From contig NZ_JQCF01000012.1 of NCBI RefSeq assembly GCF_001438805.1, positions 1 to 64,000 on the forward strand: a stretch of 64,000 nt of DNA, in the 5' to 3' direction. The position numbers and the translations under genes were made by a program. This stretch comes from Companilactobacillus kimchiensis. Its GTDB lineage: Bacteria; Bacillota; Bacilli; Lactobacillales; Lactobacillaceae. The first letter of the stretch is position 1; the number at the start of each line of letters is the position of its first letter. The notes below the pieces were generated by a model. That model was not told where the DNA came from. It was given only the letters and a program-made list of their open reading frames with translations, and ran no database searches. Below are positions 15,686 through 24,945 of the stretch, piece after piece.

Positions 15686-17407
15686 TTACTTGTTCAAGTA
15701 TTCTTCAACAAGTTTAATATTGTCTTCGTTAGTGATTGATTCGTTAACAGCACGATCAGCTAAACTAGCAAGATCTTCTGTGCTTAACTTCTTCATCAAA
15801 CTTCTAACACGGAGAACTGATGTAGCACTCATTGAGTATTCATCAAGACCCATGCTCAAAAGCAATGGAAGCATTGTGTTATCACCGGCAGCTTCACCAC
15901 ACATACCAGCCCACTTGCCTTCTTTATGAGCTGATTCAATAACGTGCTTGATCAATCTCAAAATTGAAGGGTTGTATGGTTGATATAGGTATGAAACGTG
16001 TTCGTTACCACGATCAGCAGCCATAGTGTATTGAATCAAATCGTTAGTACCAATACTAAAGAAATCAACTTCCTTAGCAAATTGGTCTGCAAGAACTGCA
16101 GCGGCTGGAACTTCCATCATCATTCCTAATTGAATGTCGTCAGAAACCTTAACACCGTCAGCTACTAATTTGGCCTTTTCTTCTGTAAAGACTTTCTTAG
16201 CATCTCTGAATTCTTGTAATGTACCGATCATAGGGAACATGATACGCAAGTTACCAAAAGCAGATGCACGAAGCAATGCTCTTAGTTGAGTTCTGAAGAT
16301 TTCTTGTCTATCCAAACTGATACGGATAGCACGGTAACCCAAGAATGGGTTCATTTCCTCAGGAAGTGGCAAGTATGGTAAATGCTTGTCACCACCGATA
16401 TCCATAGTACGGACAACGACTGGCTTACCTTTCATGCCTTCAAGAACAGCTTTGTAAGCCTTGAATTGATCATCTTCGGTAGGAAGACTCTCTGATTGCA
16501 TATATAGGAATTCTGTACGATACAAACCAACACCTTCAGCACCGTTATCAATAACAGCTTGAAGATCGTCAGGTGTACCGATATTAGCAGCAATATCAAA
16601 ATGTTTACCATCAGCAGTAACTGATGATTCATTCTTCAATTTTTCCCATTCGGCTTTTTCATCAGCAAATTTCTTTGCCAATTCAGTATAATGTTTGACA
16701 TCATCCTCTGAAGGATCAACAATAGCAGCACCGTTTAAACCATCAACGATAACCTTGTCGCCTTCTTTGACGTCAGTTGTGATTGTATCAGTACCAACAA
16801 CAGCAGGTAGTTCAAGTGAACGTGCCATAATAGCTGAGTGGGCTGTACGACCACCGATATCAGTTACAAATCCTTTAACATAGCTGTTTAATTGAGCTGT
16901 ATCACTAGGTGTTAAATCATGAGCAATGATAACGACATCATGGTCGATCAAAGCTGGGTTTGGTAGCTTAACGTCTAGTAGATGTGCCATGACACGTTTT
17001 GTAACGTCACGAACATCGGCGGCTCTTTCTTGCATGTATGGATTGTCTGTCATACCTTCAAAAATAGAAATAAAGTTTTCAGATACGTCATGTAATGCTT
17101 GTTCAGCATTAACGCTTTGATCCTTAACTTGTTGTTCAACTGCACCCGTAAATTCTGGATCAGCCAAAATCATCTTATGAGCATCAAAAACTTGAGCTTC
17201 TTCTTCACCAAGAGATACCTTAGCGATATCTCTGATTTTTGTTAACTCATCATCTGATGTTGAAATAGCGTCCTTAAGACGACTAACTTCTGCGTCAGCA
17301 TCTGAAACACTTTTCTTAGTGAAAGACAAATCTGGTTGAACTAAAAGGTATGCTTCTGCAGTAGCGATACCATCACTAGCTGCAATTCCCTTAATAGTTT
17401 TAACCAT
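15686..17407 (-). CDS. ptsI: PTS enzyme I (phosphoenolpyruvate-protein phosphotransferase)
   Basis: 573 residues, the normal length for enzyme I. It takes phosphate from phosphoenolpyruvate and passes it to HPr in the cytoplasm. The N-terminal HPr-binding and phosphohistidine domain contains [21 protein letters not shown] with active His190. The C-terminal TIM-barrel PEP-binding domain has [23 protein letters not shown] and catalytic Cys in [13 protein letters not shown]. Its ATG overlaps the ptsH stop by one base, so the two are coupled. A clear terminator follows. Confidence 0.97.
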   Translation of the reverse strand: MVKTIKGIAASDGIATAEAYLLVQPDLSFTKKSVSDADAEVSRLKDAISTSDDELTKIRDIAKVSLGEEEAQVFDAHKMILADPEFTGAVEQQVKDQSVNAEQALHDVSENFISIFEGMTDNPYMQERAADVRDVTKRVMAHLLDVKLPNPALIDHDVVIIAHDLTPSDTAQLNSYVKGFVTDIGGRTAHSAIMARSLELPAVVGTDTITTDVKEGDKVIVDGLNGAAIVDPSEDDVKHYTELAKKFADEKAEWEKLKNESSVTADGKHFDIAANIGTPDDLQAVIDNGAEGVGLYRTEFLYMQSESLPTEDDQFKAYKAVLEGMKGKPVVVRTMDIGGDKHLPYLPLPEEMNPFLGYRAIRISLDRQEIFRTQLRALLRASAFGNLRIMFPMIGTLQEFRDAKKVFTEEKAKLVADGVKVSDDIQLGMMMEVPAAAVLADQFAKEVDFFSIGTNDLIQYTMAADRGNEHVSYLYQPYNPSILRLIKHVIESAHKEGKWAGMCGEAAGDNTMLPLLLSMGLDEYSMSATSVLRVRSLMKKLSTEDLASLADRAVNESITNEDNIKLVEEYLNK

Positions 17408-17673
17408 TATTCTGCCAATCCTTCCTTTGTCATTGTATCTGCAATAGCTGCAACTGCATCAGCAGCATCGTCACCATCGGCTGTAATTGTAACGTCAGCA
17501 CCTTGGCCAACACCAAGTGACATAACACCCATGATTGACTTCAAGTTAACTGATTTACCAGAGAATTCAATGTTGATATCTGAGCTAAATTTACTTGCTG
17601 CTTGTACTAGCATAGTAGCTGGACGTGCGTGGATACCTGTTTCTGCAATAATGTGAAATTCTTTCTTTTCCAT
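17407..17673 (-). CDS. ptsH: Phosphocarrier protein HPr
   Basis: 88 residues from ATG 17673; the longer reading upstream has no ribosome site. His15 in [10 protein letters not shown] is the enzyme I phosphorylation site. Ser46 in [13 protein letters not shown] is the HPr kinase site used in Gram-positive catabolite repression with CcpA. First gene of the ptsHI operon. The upstream DNA holds a 15-bp palindrome and a cre-like sequence. Confidence 0.97.
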   Translation of the reverse strand: MEKKEFHIIAETGIHARPATMLVQAASKFSSDINIEFSGKSVNLKSIMGVMSLGVGQGADVTITADGDDAADAVAAIADTMTKEGLAE

Positions 17674-17704
17674 AATAAATACCTCACCATATAATATAAA
17701 ATTC

Positions 17705-17719
17705 TGTAGTATCACTACA
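17705..17719. promoter_or_regulatory. Palindrome in the ptsHI promoter
   Basis: TGTAGT-ATC-ACTACA is a perfect inverted repeat with three spacer bases. On the minus strand TTGTAG could serve as -35 to TATTAT about 18 bp later, so the palindrome would overlap the promoter like an operator. No known regulator is assigned. Confidence 0.4.
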
Positions 17720-17832
17720 AATATTCACTAATTAATTTACCATTAACTTCTGATTTTCACAAGTGTTTTAACCAAAAAAAGTTGAGATAAGCCAACTGCG
17801 ATAAGACGTTTAACGCTTACACCCCTTGAGCC

Positions 17833-17846
17833 TGAAAGCGTTTATA
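17833..17846. promoter_or_regulatory. Possible cre (CcpA) site upstream of ptsHI
   Basis: TGAAAGCGTTTATA matches the cre pattern TGWNANCGNTNWCA at all but the C near the end. A second weaker CG-centred sequence lies nearby (TGTAAGCGTTAAAC on the minus strand). CcpA control of ptsHI is known in relatives; here it is only inferred. Confidence 0.35.
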
Positions 17847-17924
17847 TTATCAAACTTTTTCATAAAAATTTGTAAAGATTATTTTTTCTACTATTAAAAT
17901 GATAAAAAACTAAAGTTTCAAGAC

Positions 17925-17960
17925 TTAGCACTTGCATTAAGAGAGTGCTAATTATATACT
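17925..17960 (+). promoter_or_regulatory. CIRCE operator (HrcA site) overlapping the clpE promoter
   Basis: TTAGCACTT-N9-GAGTGCTAA (17925-17951) matches the CIRCE consensus TTAGCACTC-N9-GAGTGCTAA with a single mismatch. The promoter TTGCAT (17932-17937)-17 bp-TATACT (17955-17960) lies across it, so HrcA binding would block transcription. No CtsR-type GGTCAAA repeat was seen in the same region. Confidence 0.85.
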
Positions 17961-17999
17961 ACCGTTGTATCCTGATGATCAAGGAAAGGTGGGGTGCGA

Positions 18000-20204
18000 A
18001 TGTTATGTCAGAATTGTAATAAGAATGAAGCAACTATTCATTTATATACAAGTGTTAATGGTCAAAGAACAGAAATAAACCTCTGCCAAGACTGTTATCA
18101 AAAGTTAAGAAATCAAGCTAACGAAGGTATGAATAATATGGCACAAAATCCAAATGGTGGATTTTCAAGTTTCGAAGACCTGTTCAACGCTTTAAATGGC
18201 GGACAACAACCTAATGATGCTTTCGAGCAACAAGGTCCCCAAACTCAAACTGGTAACGGTAATGGAAATAATGGCCGTCGTCCTAAGGGTAACGGAGTCT
18301 TAGATCAATATGGTGTCGACCTAACTGCTCTTGCAAAAAAAGGTCAGATCGATCCTGTCATTGGTCGTGATAAGGAAATCAACCGTGTAATTGAAATATT
18401 AAATAGAAGAACTAAGAACAACCCTGTTCTAATTGGTGAAGCAGGTGTTGGTAAGACTGCTGTTGTTGAAGGTCTTGCACAAAAGATCGTTGATGGCGAT
18501 GTCCCCGACAAACTACAAAATAAACGTGTCGTACGTTTGGACGTTGTTTCATTGGTTCAAGGTACTGGCGTACGTGGTCAATTCGAACAAAGAATGCAAC
18601 AATTGATCAACGAATTACAAAAGAATAAAGACATTATCCTCTTCATTGATGAGATTCACGAAATTGTTGGTGCTGGTAATGCTGAAGGCGGTATGGACGC
18701 TGGTAATGTTTTAAAACCTGCCCTAGCCCGTGGCGAACTTCAACTTGTTGGTGCAACTACTTTGAATGAATACCGGACCATTGAAAAGGATTCTGCTCTT
18801 GAACGTCGTCTCCAACCCGTTCAAGTTAACGAACCCACTGTTGAAGAAACTATTCAAATCTTGAAGGGCCTTCAACCTAAATATGAAGATTATCATCACG
18901 TAAAGTATTCTAATGAAGCAATTAAAGCTGCTGCTGAATTATCGGCTCGTTACATTCAAGATAGATTCTTACCTGATAAGGCCATTGATTTGATTGATGA
19001 AGCTGGTTCAAAGAAGAATTTACAGATCAACCATGTAGACGTTGCCGATCTTGATAACAAGATTTCTGATGCTGAAGTTCAAAAACAAGCTGCCCTTCGT
19101 AATGAAGATTACGAAAAAGCTGCTTATTATCGTGATCAAGTTACCAAGTTCCAAGATATGAAGAACAGCACTAAGGATGAACCTGCTGATCAAAATATTG
19201 TTACAGACAAAGCAATTCAAAAGATTATTGAAGAGAAAACTAATATTCCAGTTGGTGAACTTCAATCTAATGAACAAGCTCAATTGAAGAACTTGGAATC
19301 AGACTTGAAGGGTCACATTATTGGTCAAGACAAGGCTGTTGGTGATGTTGCCAAAGCTATTCGTCGTAACAGAGTCGGATTTAACAAGTCTGGTCGTCCA
19401 ATTGGTTCCTTCCTATTTGTTGGACCTACTGGTGTTGGTAAAACTGAACTTGCTAAACAACTTGCCCGTGAACTCTTTGGTTCCGAGGACTCAATGATTC
19501 GTTTCGACATGTCTGAGTACATGGAAAAACATTCAGTTTCTAAGTTGATTGGTTCACCTCCAGGGTACGTTGGTTATGAAGAAGCTGGTCAATTAACTGA
19601 GCAGGTTCGTCGTAATCCATACAGTTTGATTTTGCTAGATGAAATCGAAAAGGCTCATCCCGATGTTATGCATATGTTCTTGCAGATTCTCGATGATGGT
19701 CGTTTGACTGACTCACAAGGTAGAACTGTTAGTTTCAAAGATACAATTATTATCATGACTTCCAATGCTGGACAAGGTTTGCAAGAAGCAAATGTTGGTT
19801 TCGGTGCTGAATCAAATGGTACAACTAATTCAGTTATGAATCGTTTATCAGAATTCTTCAAACCAGAATTCTTGAACAGATTTGACGGAATCGTCGAATT
19901 TAATTCATTAACGAAGGCTAACCTACTCAAAATCGTTGATTTAATGTTAGCAGATACTAACAAAATGATTGCTGACCAAGGTTTAACAATTCATGTTACT
20001 AAAGATGCCAAAAATAAATTAGTTGATTTAGGCTTCAATCCTAAGATGGGTGCCCGTCCACTCCGTCGTGTGATCGAAGAACAAATTGAAGATAAAGTTG
20101 CCGACTACTTCTTAGACAATCCTAAGGAAAAAGAGCTTGAGGCTCATGTCGACAAAGGTGAAATTAAAATTTCTAAGTATAGTGCACCTGATACTGAACA
20201 ATAG
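18000..20204 (+). CDS. clpE: ATP-dependent Clp protease ATP-binding subunit ClpE
   Basis: 734 residues from ATG 18000, preceded by AAAGGTGG; GTG 17994 is possible but closer to the ribosome site. The N-terminus has the ClpE zinc finger (CQNC and CQDC). Two AAA modules show Walker A GEAGVGKT and GPTGVGKT, Walker [10 protein letters not shown] and ILLDEIEKA, and the C-terminal domain has [14 protein letters not shown]. Between them is a UVR-type segment ([14 protein letters not shown]). ClpE unfolds damaged proteins for ClpP under stress. The CIRCE site upstream indicates HrcA control. Confidence 0.95.
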   Translation: MLCQNCNKNEATIHLYTSVNGQRTEINLCQDCYQKLRNQANEGMNNMAQNPNGGFSSFEDLFNALNGGQQPNDAFEQQGPQTQTGNGNGNNGRRPKGNGVLDQYGVDLTALAKKGQIDPVIGRDKEINRVIEILNRRTKNNPVLIGEAGVGKTAVVEGLAQKIVDGDVPDKLQNKRVVRLDVVSLVQGTGVRGQFEQRMQQLINELQKNKDIILFIDEIHEIVGAGNAEGGMDAGNVLKPALARGELQLVGATTLNEYRTIEKDSALERRLQPVQVNEPTVEETIQILKGLQPKYEDYHHVKYSNEAIKAAAELSARYIQDRFLPDKAIDLIDEAGSKKNLQINHVDVADLDNKISDAEVQKQAALRNEDYEKAAYYRDQVTKFQDMKNSTKDEPADQNIVTDKAIQKIIEEKTNIPVGELQSNEQAQLKNLESDLKGHIIGQDKAVGDVAKAIRRNRVGFNKSGRPIGSFLFVGPTGVGKTELAKQLARELFGSEDSMIRFDMSEYMEKHSVSKLIGSPPGYVGYEEAGQLTEQVRRNPYSLILLDEIEKAHPDVMHMFLQILDDGRLTDSQGRTVSFKDTIIIMTSNAGQGLQEANVGFGAESNGTTNSVMNRLSEFFKPEFLNRFDGIVEFNSLTKANLLKIVDLMLADTNKMIADQGLTIHVTKDAKNKLVDLGFNPKMGARPLRRVIEEQIEDKVADYFLDNPKEKELEAHVDKGEIKISKYSAPDTEQ

Positions 20205-20218
20205 ATAGTGGTGCTTAC

Positions 20219-20257
20219 TAAAAAGGCTGAAAACTTAATGTTTTCAGCCTTTTTTTT
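20219..20257. terminator. Terminator between clpE and the convergent surface protein gene
   Basis: AAAAAGGCTGAAAAC pairs with GTTTTCAGCCTTTTT around a five-base loop, with T-runs in both directions. Confidence 0.88.
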
Positions 20258-20291
20258 ATCCTTACTCTTGATTCAGAGAAAGAGCACTTGG

Positions 20292-22259
20292 TCAAATACT
20301 ATCTTCAATTGACCAATTCAAAGTAGTTGAATATGTCCCTGCTACATTCCACTTAGATTCTAGAAATAACAGAATTCCATTATCCTCATCCCAACCAAGT
20401 GAAATCAATTCTTCATCGGCTTGCGTTTCAGTAACAGCGACTGGTCCTTCATCCAAATTCTTATAATGACCATTATCGTAATATCTCAATTGCCCTGCAA
20501 AGACATCTCCGTTAGCAGTTTGAAGTGCCCCATCTTGGACAACGACAATTTTAACCGGCTTTTTGTTTCTCCGCATATCCTCAACTTCCACAACATTGTT
20601 AGGTAGATTCAGTTCAGCTTGACGAGTAAGTGTTTTTGCGGAACTGATACCGTTGATTGTTCCATAATCAATATCTTGTACTTGCTTGATCACGGCAGTA
20701 TCTGTTGTATAGTTGATTATTTCATCATCTCCAACCTTTTGATAAGTAGAATCATCACTATCTGATGTTCCATAAATATAGGGAATCAATCGGAAACTTT
20801 CTCGAGCCGTGATCCCTGAAACCATCGTTTCAACTTCAATCTGATGGCTGTCATTTATCTTGAAGTTTAACCCTGAAATAATTAAATCATTACTTCCAGT
20901 TGCATAATTATGTTTCATCTCATAATTATCTGAATTAACATCCTCACCATCAACTTTTACACTAGTGACTCTTGTACCAACTCGCAGTGGCAAAACATAC
21001 TTAGCATCCGATAAGGTACCAGATGTACTCTTATTAGTTACCGTATCGTTATAAGTGATCACATCATTATTATTTACACCAAATAACATCGTACTTGAGT
21101 TACTTCCGTCATTAAAAGTATTGTTAGTTAAAGAGTTAGTCATTTCAATGTCAGGTCCGCCGACAGGTGTAACGTGTAACAAAGCATCATTTGTGGTGTA
21201 GGAATAATTTTTACCACTGTATTTAACTTTAATAGTAGCTGAATATAACGTTCCATCATCATCTAAGGTTGTTTTAGGCGTAGTGTACGACAAATCATGT
21301 GGATCGGTAGTCGTTATCTTCCCTCGCACATGAGTAATAGGATCTTCTTTATACCACTCAACTGAATAATTAGTATCCTCGCCTTCCTCATCTAAATCAC
21401 CGATATTCCCTCGCAAATCAAAAGCAGCAGTTTTACCAGCTTTAACAGTCTGATCATCCAGACCACCACCGATAGTAACTTCCTTTTCACCCGTAATATC
21501 TGCTCCCACAGGATTATGCATTGTTGCTGTTACCATAACCTTTCCAGAAAGTCCCTTGGTGTTAGCGGTAATTAAACCGGATTCTTTATCGATCGTGGCT
21601 AAATTAGTATTATCAATGCTCCAAGAAACATCACCTGTAAAATTAGCTGGGGTGGGAATTGCATGAGCATATGTTTCATTGGAGACAATCTCATTGGGCG
21701 AATTATATAAATAATCATCATCTGTCGTAACTTTAACTTCTTGTGCATCAACCGGCTCTGGAACCGCGTGAACTGTCGCTACATTTGAATATAAATGTGA
21801 GGCTGTTGTCCATCCAGTTGGTGATTTCCAATAAGTATCCAATTGATAATAAGTTGTCCCTGCTTCTTTGGGTTCAACCTTTAAATTCTTATTTTTTCCA
21901 TTATCATTTTTGGGAACCTCTCCCCAGGTTTTTCCATCAGTTGATTGATACCACTGATACTTCTTGTTATGAAATGCTGTTGCCCACTGGACTGCCATTG
22001 ACCGTCCAGCCTCTGAATAAATTGATTTAAATTTTCCTGCTTCAATATAGGTTGTTTGTTCTGGTTGTAAAATATATCCACTACTAAGCCAAATACCTAA
22101 GAATCTAGTCGCATTCCCACTAGGTTTTTTATATGGTGTAACTTCAGTCGTTTTGGCTTCTCCAGCCTTAACTTGTTTGTATCTCCGATTGAAGGCTGAA
22201 GCTGACAAAAGAGAAATAAAAACAAGAATCAAGAGCCAACGTTTGTTTAGCTTCCTCAT
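20292..22259 (-). CDS. Large secreted surface protein with Ig-like domain and WxL-like C-terminus
   Basis: 655 residues. An N-terminal signal (LLILVFISLLSASAF) is followed by a region rich in aromatic residues. A bacterial Ig-like (Big_2) domain lies at about 185-265 (VSWSIDNTNLATIDKESGLI), then a second Ig-like segment at about 268-370 and beta-rich domains. The C-terminus ends YSTTLNWSIEDSI, which fits the distal YxxxLxWxL motif of WxL wall-binding domains. The proximal WxL motif is unclear, so the call is tentative. There is no LPXTG motif or terminal membrane helix. It is probably an adhesin or matrix-binding protein. Transcription converges with clpE. Confidence 0.7.
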   Translation of the reverse strand: MRKLNKRWLLILVFISLLSASAFNRRYKQVKAGEAKTTEVTPYKKPSGNATRFLGIWLSSGYILQPEQTTYIEAGKFKSIYSEAGRSMAVQWATAFHNKKYQWYQSTDGKTWGEVPKNDNGKNKNLKVEPKEAGTTYYQLDTYWKSPTGWTTASHLYSNVATVHAVPEPVDAQEVKVTTDDDYLYNSPNEIVSNETYAHAIPTPANFTGDVSWSIDNTNLATIDKESGLITANTKGLSGKVMVTATMHNPVGADITGEKEVTIGGGLDDQTVKAGKTAAFDLRGNIGDLDEEGEDTNYSVEWYKEDPITHVRGKITTTDPHDLSYTTPKTTLDDDGTLYSATIKVKYSGKNYSYTTNDALLHVTPVGGPDIEMTNSLTNNTFNDGSNSSTMLFGVNNNDVITYNDTVTNKSTSGTLSDAKYVLPLRVGTRVTSVKVDGEDVNSDNYEMKHNYATGSNDLIISGLNFKINDSHQIEVETMVSGITARESFRLIPYIYGTSDSDDSTYQKVGDDEIINYTTDTAVIKQVQDIDYGTINGISSAKTLTRQAELNLPNNVVEVEDMRRNKKPVKIVVVQDGALQTANGDVFAGQLRYYDNGHYKNLDEGPVAVTETQADEELISLGWDEDNGILLFLESKWNVAGTYSTTLNWSIEDSI

Positions 22260-22571
22260 GATGTAACCTCTTTCATCTTAATTAGTAGGAAAATTATATC
22301 ACAATACAAATTGTCTATTAGCTCATTTTTGGCAACATTATTTTTTATAACGCGATTCATTTTATGAAACAAATTATTTGACATAGTGACTCAGGATTAT
22401 CCAAATATTAACTATCAATCAAACCAATTATTTACGATTTGTAATGTTTAAAATTTCCTTTACTCTTTATTATTTTTCCTTTAAATATCATTAAGATACC
22501 TATATAAAGGGAATTTTAATAATTCTTTCATGGTAGACTTACATTAATTTAAATGCTAGAAGGGAATTATT
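22260..22571. other. Intergenic region between divergent surface-type genes
   Basis: 312 AT-rich bases holding the upstream regions of two diverging genes. Single elements such as TTGACA at 22378 are present, but no convincing -35/-10 pair, operator or RNA gene was found. Confidence 0.5.
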
Positions 22572-23597
22572 ATGGGAAAGAAAGATGCAACCAAGCACTT
22601 TTCCCATAACGGGGAAAGAACTATGGAAAATGATGTACTCACACCTAAAGTAAGAAAAATAGCTCGCGATGATATCAATATCAAGGTCCATTACGTTGAT
22701 TCTTTAGGCAAAGATATCACCCAACCAACTACGATCAAGGGCCATTATCTAGATAAGTTAGATATTCCTTGGAAAGAAATACCAGGATATGTTTTGTCAT
22801 CTGTTACTAACTTTCAACAAACATTCATCCCTAATTCTGACGGAATTTATCTAGTTTATGCTAGTCAATTATCAGCTCCTGTGATCGTTTATCACCGTAA
22901 TACTGATGGTAATTTAATTTCCGATCCACAGTATTTGATTGGTGAGTTAAATCGCAAATTCGATACTAAACCTTTAGACGAAGCCAACCACTTCTTGATC
23001 CATTCGCCCAAAAAAGCTAATGGTCAATTCACACAAAAGGTCCAAGAGCAAGAATATGTTTATAACGTTTTACCAATTAGAGATTATAAAATAGATAAAA
23101 ATTTATTTATCGAAACAAATAACAATGTTAAAGTTTATAACCAGCCATTAAATAAGGTTCCACTTGAAAAGACTTTGCCTTATGGTACAACCTGGAAAGC
23201 TTACCGTGCTGTACAGGAAACTTATAACAATACTGTTTGGTACAATCTTGGTGGAAATACTTGGATTCCTAGTACTGAAAGTATTAAACCTAAGATCATC
23301 AAGCAAATCTCTACTCGTCAAGAAATGTTGAAGAGCCCCTTGGCTGAAACTGCCAGTAATATTAGCTACACTTACTCAGTTATTGACAGTATGGATATCA
23401 ACCGTTCAGTCAAAGTAATGTACTATTCTGACCAATATATTACTGCTTGGAAGACACCTTACGGCGACATGGATAATCAACGCTATCGTGGCGAACAAGA
23501 AGTTTTTGTTAAAAAAATCGTTCAACTAGACAATTACAGTGTTTGGGCTGAACTTGACGATGGGTATTATATTGAAAGTAAATATTTAAATCTATAA
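22572..23597 (+). CDS. MucBP-like / SH3-like domain protein lacking a signal peptide
   Basis: 341 residues. Residues 35-100 and 105-170 look like two MucBP-type modules (INIKVHYVDSLGKDI and VIVYHRNTDGNLI). Residues about 180-250 and 275-340 look like SLAP/SH3-type modules. Such modules are normally extracellular, yet the N-terminus (MGKKDATKHFSHNGERTMENDVL) is highly polar, with no hydrophobic stretch. Starting at the second ATG (22623) does not help. Either export is non-classical, the 5' part with the signal was lost, or the protein acts inside the cell. A good AGAAGGGAA ribosome site precedes the ATG. Confidence 0.6.
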   Translation: MGKKDATKHFSHNGERTMENDVLTPKVRKIARDDINIKVHYVDSLGKDITQPTTIKGHYLDKLDIPWKEIPGYVLSSVTNFQQTFIPNSDGIYLVYASQLSAPVIVYHRNTDGNLISDPQYLIGELNRKFDTKPLDEANHFLIHSPKKANGQFTQKVQEQEYVYNVLPIRDYKIDKNLFIETNNNVKVYNQPLNKVPLEKTLPYGTTWKAYRAVQETYNNTVWYNLGGNTWIPSTESIKPKIIKQISTRQEMLKSPLAETASNISYTYSVIDSMDINRSVKVMYYSDQYITAWKTPYGDMDNQRYRGEQEVFVKKIVQLDNYSVWAELDDGYYIESKYLNL

Positions 23598-23635
23598 AAT
23601 GCTTTTTCCTAAAATTCGGTTAAAAATTCTAAATC

Positions 23636-23706
23636 AAAAAATCACACCATATTATTGTTGTTCATCCCCTAGGATTCCTAAACAATAATGTAGTGTGATT
23701 TTTTTT
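23636..23706. repeat. Long hairpin, second copy of the 10656-10720 family
   Basis: AAAATCACACCATATTATTGTT faces AACAATAATGTAGTGTGATTT, followed by a T-run. Arms are near-identical to the copy at 10656, but with local changes. It lies between convergent genes and would terminate both. Confidence 0.7.
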
Positions 23707-23775
23707 GCCATTAGGCAATGGATATCTTGATAGAAACAGCTTAACAGGCGTGGATTTTTTACGCTAACAAGTTTC

Positions 23776-24705
23776 TTAAATATTTCCCAAAGCAAAAACT
23801 AATGGAATCGTAATTAAACTCAAAATAGTTGATAAACTCATCAACGAAATTGCTGGTGCTGTATCTCCTTCTGCTTGCAAAGTAAACAAGACTACCAACC
23901 CTGCAGCTGGACAAGCAGCCATTACGATTGTCGTGTAGAATGCTATTCCAGAAACACCAACTAATTTCAAAATAACGATGCCTATTATAGGAAAGATTAA
24001 ATTACGCAGTAAGATCGTCAAACCAATTTCTTTGTTCAACATATCCCGGCTAAATTTAATATTAGCCAAACTATTCCCGATCACGATCATTGACAATGGT
24101 GTATTGATCGAACCGACATATTTAATAACTTGGTTTGGAATACCTGGAATTTTGATTGAAAAGACAAAAATAATAATTCCGATAAAAATGGCGACAATAT
24201 TAGGATTAAACAATACTTCCCGCCAATCGGTTTTCTCAACTGTTCCATTATCATTATCCTGAAACAGTGATACCCCCTGTGTCCAACTGAAGATATTAAA
24301 GGCTGCCAATGATACGACAGCGAAGAAAACTCCTTCAGAACCAAATAAGGCACTGATCAAAGGTATCCCCATAAATCCGGCATTAGAATAAATACTGCCA
24401 TACTGAGTGATTCTTCGGAGATTTTTATTCTGCAAACGTCCAAAAATCAATTTAGCAACAATAATTTCAATAATATAGAGAATAAATACTCCCACAATTG
24501 CTAATAAAAATTGTTTGATCCGATTTCCTGAATACGGCTGTTCAAAGGCATTCACGATCAAACAAGGCGAAACTATATATAACAAGACGTTAGTTAAATC
24601 ACTTGATGTCTGTGCATGCATAAATTTTAACTTGTTGATCAAAACTCCTACTAGCATTAAACAGAACATCAAAACAATTTGGTTAATCAGTTGTCCAATA
24701 TTCAT
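23776..24705 (-). CDS. AEC-family transporter (auxin efflux carrier / malate permease type)
   Basis: 309 residues with ten hydrophobic segments in two sets of five, the AEC family layout. Typical segments are SPCLIVNAF in the first half and the last-third AACPAAGLVVLFTLQAEG. Family members move organic acids such as malate, or other small anions; the substrate is not evident here. It stands alone between two hairpins, with no malolactic gene beside it, so an mleP name is not justified. Confidence 0.82.
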   Translation of the reverse strand: MNIGQLINQIVLMFCLMLVGVLINKLKFMHAQTSSDLTNVLLYIVSPCLIVNAFEQPYSGNRIKQFLLAIVGVFILYIIEIIVAKLIFGRLQNKNLRRITQYGSIYSNAGFMGIPLISALFGSEGVFFAVVSLAAFNIFSWTQGVSLFQDNDNGTVEKTDWREVLFNPNIVAIFIGIIIFVFSIKIPGIPNQVIKYVGSINTPLSMIVIGNSLANIKFSRDMLNKEIGLTILLRNLIFPIIGIVILKLVGVSGIAFYTTIVMAACPAAGLVVLFTLQAEGDTAPAISLMSLSTILSLITIPLVFALGNI

Positions 24706-24837
24706 ATGATGTACTCCCCTTTAGTTAACCCATTATACAAATATTTCATGCCAAAAAGAAAGCCTGACCAGAAAAGAGCTGGCACAATTGAGCTTGCTCT
24801 GATTAAATATTCATTTTTTTGTTTTTAAAATATATCG

Positions 24838-24886
24838 ATGATAAAAGGCTATACCAAGTCAAAATTGGTATAGCCTTTTATCATTA
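24838..24886. terminator. Strong bidirectional terminator downstream of rpoN
   Basis: GATAAAAGGCTATACC and GGTATAGCCTTTTATC are perfect 16-base inverted repeats around an 11-base loop. Confidence 0.85.
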
Positions 24887-24945
24887 TTTTAAACAAATTT
24901 AATATCATCAAATTATTTTTGACTGACTAGCAAGTAACAGAAAAA

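Noticed and set aside
24781-24805. TGGCAC followed by TTGC, resembling a sigma-54 promoter close to rpoN
   Set aside because: The distance between GG and GC is three bases too long for a -24/-12 promoter, and no gene follows in the right direction.
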